Source: Vesta saturnalis
Lineage: Eukaryota; Arthropoda; Insecta; Coleoptera; Lampyridae
Assembly (NCBI GenBank): GCA_036346205.1
Contig: JARFJB010002009.1
Span: 2,248,501 to 2,312,500, forward strand
DNA: 64,000 nucleotides
Direction of reading: 5' to 3'
Shown here: in pieces, positions 59,525 through 64,000 of the stretch
How the letters are laid out: every line of letters begins with the position of its first letter
Numbering within the stretch: position 1 is the stretch's first letter
Notes under the pieces: generated by a model
Database searches by the model: none
Told to the model about the DNA's origin: nothing
What the model saw: only the letters and a program-made list of their open reading frames with translations
Program-made: the position numbers and the translations under genes

Positions 59525-59760
59525 TATGTTCCCATGATAGTGATAGTACGCGTTGGAAAATAAATATTTATATAAAACATTCATGAATCGTATTAATTAT
59601 ATGTGAAACATTAGTCCTAATAATTATACCTTCATAGAACAATATTAAATTTTTACATTTTTGTAATAAAAAAAAAGACAAATTGTATGTTTTCGAAGCT
59701 TTAGAAATTCACAAACATAACCAGAAAGAACATTTAATGAACAAACAGGGTGATCATACA
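59289..59760. repeat. Tandem duplication, first unit
   Basis: Holds the outer half of the 7-kb element's right arm plus the resumed PLE2 tail (GAAGCTTTAGAAATTCACAA, ACAGGGTGATCATACA). It is repeated immediately at 59761 and continues after the LINE at 62696. Confidence 0.85.
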
Positions 59761-59897
59761 AATCTTTAAAAATATTAATTTTATGTATATTGTACTTTGA
59801 GCAAATTAAACGTAAAATTTTATATACAATCTAAAATAAGAAAGATGGCGTCTACTTCCGGTATAACGAAACGTGCCACTTTCCTGCAAATATTTGT

Positions 59898-62695
59898 ATT
59901 TTTTTTATGATTGTGGACCTGAGCAGGCTAGATTTGGCCTACCGTGCTAAAGCACTCAGGAACACTTAGGAGGATGGATAGAGGGATAATGAATTGCCAA
60001 TAGATGTCTATGAACAGCTACCTTAAACTTTCTCATATCATAAGTGGGAGGAAAACAGGAACTAGGGAGATCATTCCAGAGTTTAGAAGCCGTGTAGAAA
60101 AATGTGGAGATTTGTACTGCATACTGATGATGTGAATGAGCGAACCGAGTGTTTCTCGCAAAGATAGCCCGAGATGGTATCAAAGAATATAATTCAGCAG
60201 CACAATAGCCGTTGTAATAACGATAATACAAAGAAAGAACTGAAACCATCCTTCTATGCTCAAGGGACTGTATGTGAGAAGTTAAGGACGGGTCATTTAT
60301 AAGCCTAATCGCTTTCTTTTGAATACGATCAACGATATCGAGAGCGTATTGGGGAGCACTAACTCAGAGGTGAGAATTATATTCCAGATGAGCCCGAATT
60401 TGGGCCTTACAAGGCAGAAGGAGTTTCGAGAGGTAAAGTACTGCTTAGATCTGTACAAAAATCCTATTTTACGAGCAGCTGTTTTGGTAGCTGACAGAAG
60501 ATGGTCGACCCATGAGAGATTTGAAGATGCAGTCATACCCAACAGAGTAATAGAGTCTGAAAACTTATGAACTGAGCCATTCATACTTACAACAGGAAAT
60601 GATCGATCTTTTTTAGCGGACATAAGGCAACACTGAGTTTTGTTAGCATTAAATTGAACTAGATTATTGCTTCCCCATTCGAGAATACGTTGAATGTCTT
60701 TGTTGATTGAATTTGCCATTTCAGCTTTAATTTCTTGATTTGACTTAGAAGGTGGATTATCACTATGAATAGACTGAGACGAACTACAGTGAAGAGTGCT
60801 ATCGTCAGCAAAGCAATGGATGGGGTTAGTTGTTGAAGAAATAAGGTCGTTTATGTACAGCAGAAAAAGTGTAGGCGCTATAACGGATCCCTGTGGTACG
60901 CCCGCGTTAATTCTGACTTCTTTTGAAAAAAAGCCATCAACTACGACACGTATTCGTCTTTTATCAAGGAAACTAGAAACCCAGTTGATGAGCGTATCAT
61001 TTAACCCAAACGAGGTGAGTTTGGAAAGTAAACACTTATGCCAAACTTGGTCAAATGCCTTTTAGATATCTAAAGCGACTACAACTGTTTCACCGGACTG
61101 CTCTACTGTATTGTGGCAAACTTGGGTCACATATGAAAGAAGATCACCTGTTGAACGACTTTGCCTAAACCCATATTGGTGGTCACTAAGGAGTTTGTTA
61201 GTTTCAAGGAACGTGAGCAGTTGCTGATTGATGGCTTTTTCCATGATTTTAGACAAAATGGAAGTGATGGCAATTGGCGGTAGTTTCAGGGATCGGTCTT
61301 ATCGCCTTTTTTGGGAGTAGGTTGAACATTTGCTAACTTCCATGATGAAGGGAATTCCCCAGTAGACATAGAGATCGTATAGAGTTTAAATAGGACTGGT
61401 ACTAGTTCGAGGGAACATTTCTTTAAGACAATAGCTGGGATACCGTCTGGGCCAGTCGCCTTATTGAGATCAAGCCTACTGATGATCGATTCCAAAAGCT
61501 TGTACCGAAAATGAATTGGTTTCATAGCGTATGAAGAAGAGTTGACTAGGGGCACCTCTTTTCCAGAATCATTGAGACACGAGTTTGATGCAAATAAATC
61601 CACAAAAACATTGGCTTTTTCTACAGAATCAGCAACTACCGATCCGTCAATAGACGTCAGGGGGGGGGGGAAATGAAGATGTTCCAAAGTTCTTACTAAT
61701 GGCTTTAGCTAAAGACCAAAATTTACGACTGCCTAAAGGAGATGTAGCTAGTTCATTGCATTTTCGTTGTTCGAACAACTTTTTAGTTTTAGTGATGTCA
61801 CTTTTACAGATATTTCTAGCACCAACGTATTCTACATGACTGTCGACAGATTTATTAGATTTCCATTTAATGTAATATTTATTTTTTAAGATATTGATCA
61901 CAAGCCTTATTGAACCAGGGTTGGGAACGTGAATGACTTATACGGTACTGTTTTTTGGGAATGTATAACTCCATTCCCATGAGGATGACTTCAGATACTG
62001 AAAGAGCGATGTCCGAAGAAGAGGACGACTTAAAACAATATTCACGCCATGGAAAGGTTGCAAAGAAATCCCGTAAATCACTCCATCGAGCTGACTTAAA
62101 ACACCACAAGATTCTATCGGTTTTGCGAACAACAGTGGAATTAGGTACAGTAGAAATGATTTCTATTAGACAATGGTCGGAAATACCTAAAGTCGAAAGA
62201 ACGGAAGTTTTATAAACAAGAGGGTTTGATGTAAGAAAGAGATCTAGAAGATGTGGAGTATGGTTAGGGTTATCAGGGATTCTTGTGGGTTCAGAAATCA
62301 TTTGTGCAAGATCACATGAAATAGCAAATGTTTCTGCACTATGACCAGCCGGATCTGTAGTAGTGAAAACTGAAGCCAATTAAAGTTATGAACATTGAAA
62401 TCGTCTGCAATTGAGATATTGCAAGATGGAAACTGAGACAGGAGATAGTCAACTTTCATACTAAGGTAATCGAAGAATTCTTGAAAGTTACTGTCATTAG
62501 GAGACCTATAAATGCAACAGTAGAATTTCACAAAATTAGAACCAGAATGTTTAAACCAAATCACGCCAAAATTTTTATTTTCTAAGGAAGAAACCCATTT
62601 TCAAGCAATTCTGTCCTTGATGTAGGCACATACGCCTCCTTTATATCGAAAGTTGGAGTGAATGTGGTATTGAGGAAATTGCAAGTCTTTTGAAA
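59898..62695 (-). pseudogene. CR1-like LINE, longer copy B
   Basis: Minus strand, from endonuclease to 3' end. CIYRSPND and ADDFNVHNFNWL near 62470-62520, LLDLFLTSNP and GISDHCLIE (endonuclease), DLNKATGPDGIP near 61450, YGFRQSRSTGDL near 61165, GVPQGS near 60895, FADDS near 60810, and SKLWNDLPSSCF near 60045. Stops at about 61300 and 61060 and several shifts. 5'-truncated at 62695. Confidence 0.9.
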
Positions 62696-63020
62696 TCATA
62701 CCAATCCCCAAGTTTTCAGAATCGTATATTTTTTCTTTTTCCATAAACTTCTAAGACACGGTCAAAAAAATCACCCTGTATGTTCACATGATAATGATAG
62801 TACACGTTGGGAAATAAGTATTTATATAAAACATTGTAGAATCGTATTAATTATATTTGAAACATTAGTCCTATTAATTATACCTTCATAAAACAATATA
62901 AAATTTTTACATTTTTGTAATAAAAAAAAGACAAATTGTATGTTTTCGAAGCTTTAGAAATGTACAAACATAATCAGAAAGAACATTTAATGAACTAACA
63001 GGGTGATCATACAAACCACG
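62696..63020. repeat. Tandem duplication, second unit after the LINE
   Basis: CCCCAAGTTTTCAGAATCGT, the CACCCTGTATGTTC junction and the PLE2 tail repeat 59450-59765 with few changes. The first part of the unit is 59761-59897. Confidence 0.85.
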
Positions 63021-63232
63021 TTAACAGCCATTTTAAATTTAGATTCACAGTTTAAATTAAGTTTGCTGTTTTACCTTAATGATCTGTTACTATAACAACA
63101 AAATATTTATATAAAACGTTGTGCCACTAATTTCATCTTTTTATCCACTATTACATGGTTCGTCCACACTTATCCTGGTAATCATAAATAATAAATGGAT
63201 TTGTAATTTGTAGTGCTTTTAGCAATTATACA
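63021..63232. repeat. PLE2-type tail
   Basis: TTTGCTGTTTTACCTTAATG and AAATATTTATATAAAACGTTG match other PLE2 tails. Confidence 0.5.
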
Positions 63233-64000
63233 TGGTGGCGCATTAGTGTGACAAAGTCCCATATCTCCTTTATTTAAAGAGATACAAAAAAAATTCAATA
63301 CAAAAGTTGTAAGATATGTTCTGGTGCATATTCAAAAAATATTTTTAATTATACAGGGTAGATCATAAAAGCTTAGAAGTAATTTTAATTTTTTTTTTAA
63401 TAGAAAACCCTATATATTATTACATATTTATATTCTAGATACAATTTTAGACACATTTTATGTATAATGTCCTATACCTAAGTCTAACCGTTTTCGACAA
63501 ATTTCAAATTTTTTGTTAAAAATGACGTTTGCAGGCCAAAACATAGGTGGAGATCTTTTCTAAACGAAGCCTTTATCAATTAGTTATGGTTGGTTTCCTT
63601 GGAAATGGCGACCTACTCTAATGGGCTGTATTGATATTTTTGTAATACATTCATACAGGGTGATCTAAAATGGACAATAAAAAGTAGATTAAAAAAAACC
63701 TATAAAGTCATTTTTTTTAAATGGAAACCCTCTATTTTTTTAATTCTATCTTATTTAGCATTAAAAATAAGGGTGACTTTGTATAATAGTGTATATTCCA
63801 AAAAATTGTAGTTTTTGAAATAATGACAATTTAACATTTTTTTATTGTGAAAAGGCTGTACGGCTTTCAAGTTTTGTTATTAGTTGGCCGTGACGGCGAG
63901 GCGTGGCATATAAAAATAATAGAGATCATCAGAAACGTCATTATTTATTGTCAGTTGATAATTTGTGTGATGCATTAGTGTATTTTATAGCTAATTGATT
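63233..64000 (+). mobile_element. MLE-like element entering the right edge
   Basis: ACATGGTGGCGCATTAGTG near 63231, TACAGGGTAGATC near 63354 and TACAGGGTGATCTAAAATGG near 63654 are in the style of the mariner-like non-coding ends in this window. No transposase before the edge; low confidence on boundaries. Confidence 0.4.

Noticed and set aside
1..64000. CRISPR arrays, bacterial operons, rRNA genes
   Set aside because: The tandem repeats lack regular spacers, there are no bacterial gene features, and no rRNA-like conserved blocks were seen.

Overview
The window looks like insect nuclear DNA, possibly beetle. It is AT-rich, it holds an intron-rich laminin alpha gene on the minus strand with GT/AG splice sites, and it is packed with mariner-like, pogo-like, piggyBac, Penelope-like, RTE, CR1-like and Gypsy relics. 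The beetle guess is inference from the repeat mix only.

Host gene: twenty consecutive exons of a laminin alpha chain (Drosophila LanA type, alpha-3/5 class) lie between 35865 and 19609 on the minus strand. Together they give 5,189 coding bases, all splice phases agree and no stop interrupts them. They encode the second half of the LamNT domain, a run of laminin EGF-like (LE) repeats, a long cysteine-poor domain typical of insect LanA, more LE repeats, a laminin IV (B) domain and the start of the next LE run. The signal peptide with early LamNT, and the later LE, coiled-coil and LG exons, were not found. Either they lie outside the window, so the whole 64 kb is intragenic with flanking introns above 28 kb and above 19 kb, or they are missing here.

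Left flank (1-19.6 kb): a decayed RTE LINE; two foldback-like elements with long inverted arms and internal tandem repeats (1865-3704 and 5304-7018); a small TA-flanked MITE; a full-length but frameshifted Penelope-like element (PLE, 9289-12504) with inverted terminal repeats, a 13-bp target duplication, a YVDD reverse transcriptase, a GIY-YIG relic and a hammerhead-like motif; mariner-like elements (MLEs) set in (TA)n tracts; and a degenerate TAATGTAGTG repeat field.

Laminin introns: a TAATGTAG-like field, about 650-bp TTTTTGTTG-rich tandem units, an inverted-repeat element containing Gypsy pol, two oppositely oriented tRNA-type SINEs, and a LINE relic split by two retro-insertions.

Right flank (36-64 kb): nested transposons. 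These include two pogo/Tigger-like transposase relics (one split by a near-intact MLE), several copies of a second PLE family, two tRNA(Ala)-like genes bracketed by inverted repeats, and a 7-kb TA-flanked inverted-repeat structure (52464-59524). That structure carries a dead mariner-like transposase, about 2.4 kb of unexplained T/G-rich DNA and a complete TTAA-flanked piggyBac relic. Two copies of a CR1-like LINE follow, one of them inside a tandem duplication. Every transposase or reverse transcriptase read here carries frameshifts or stops; only the laminin gene is intact.
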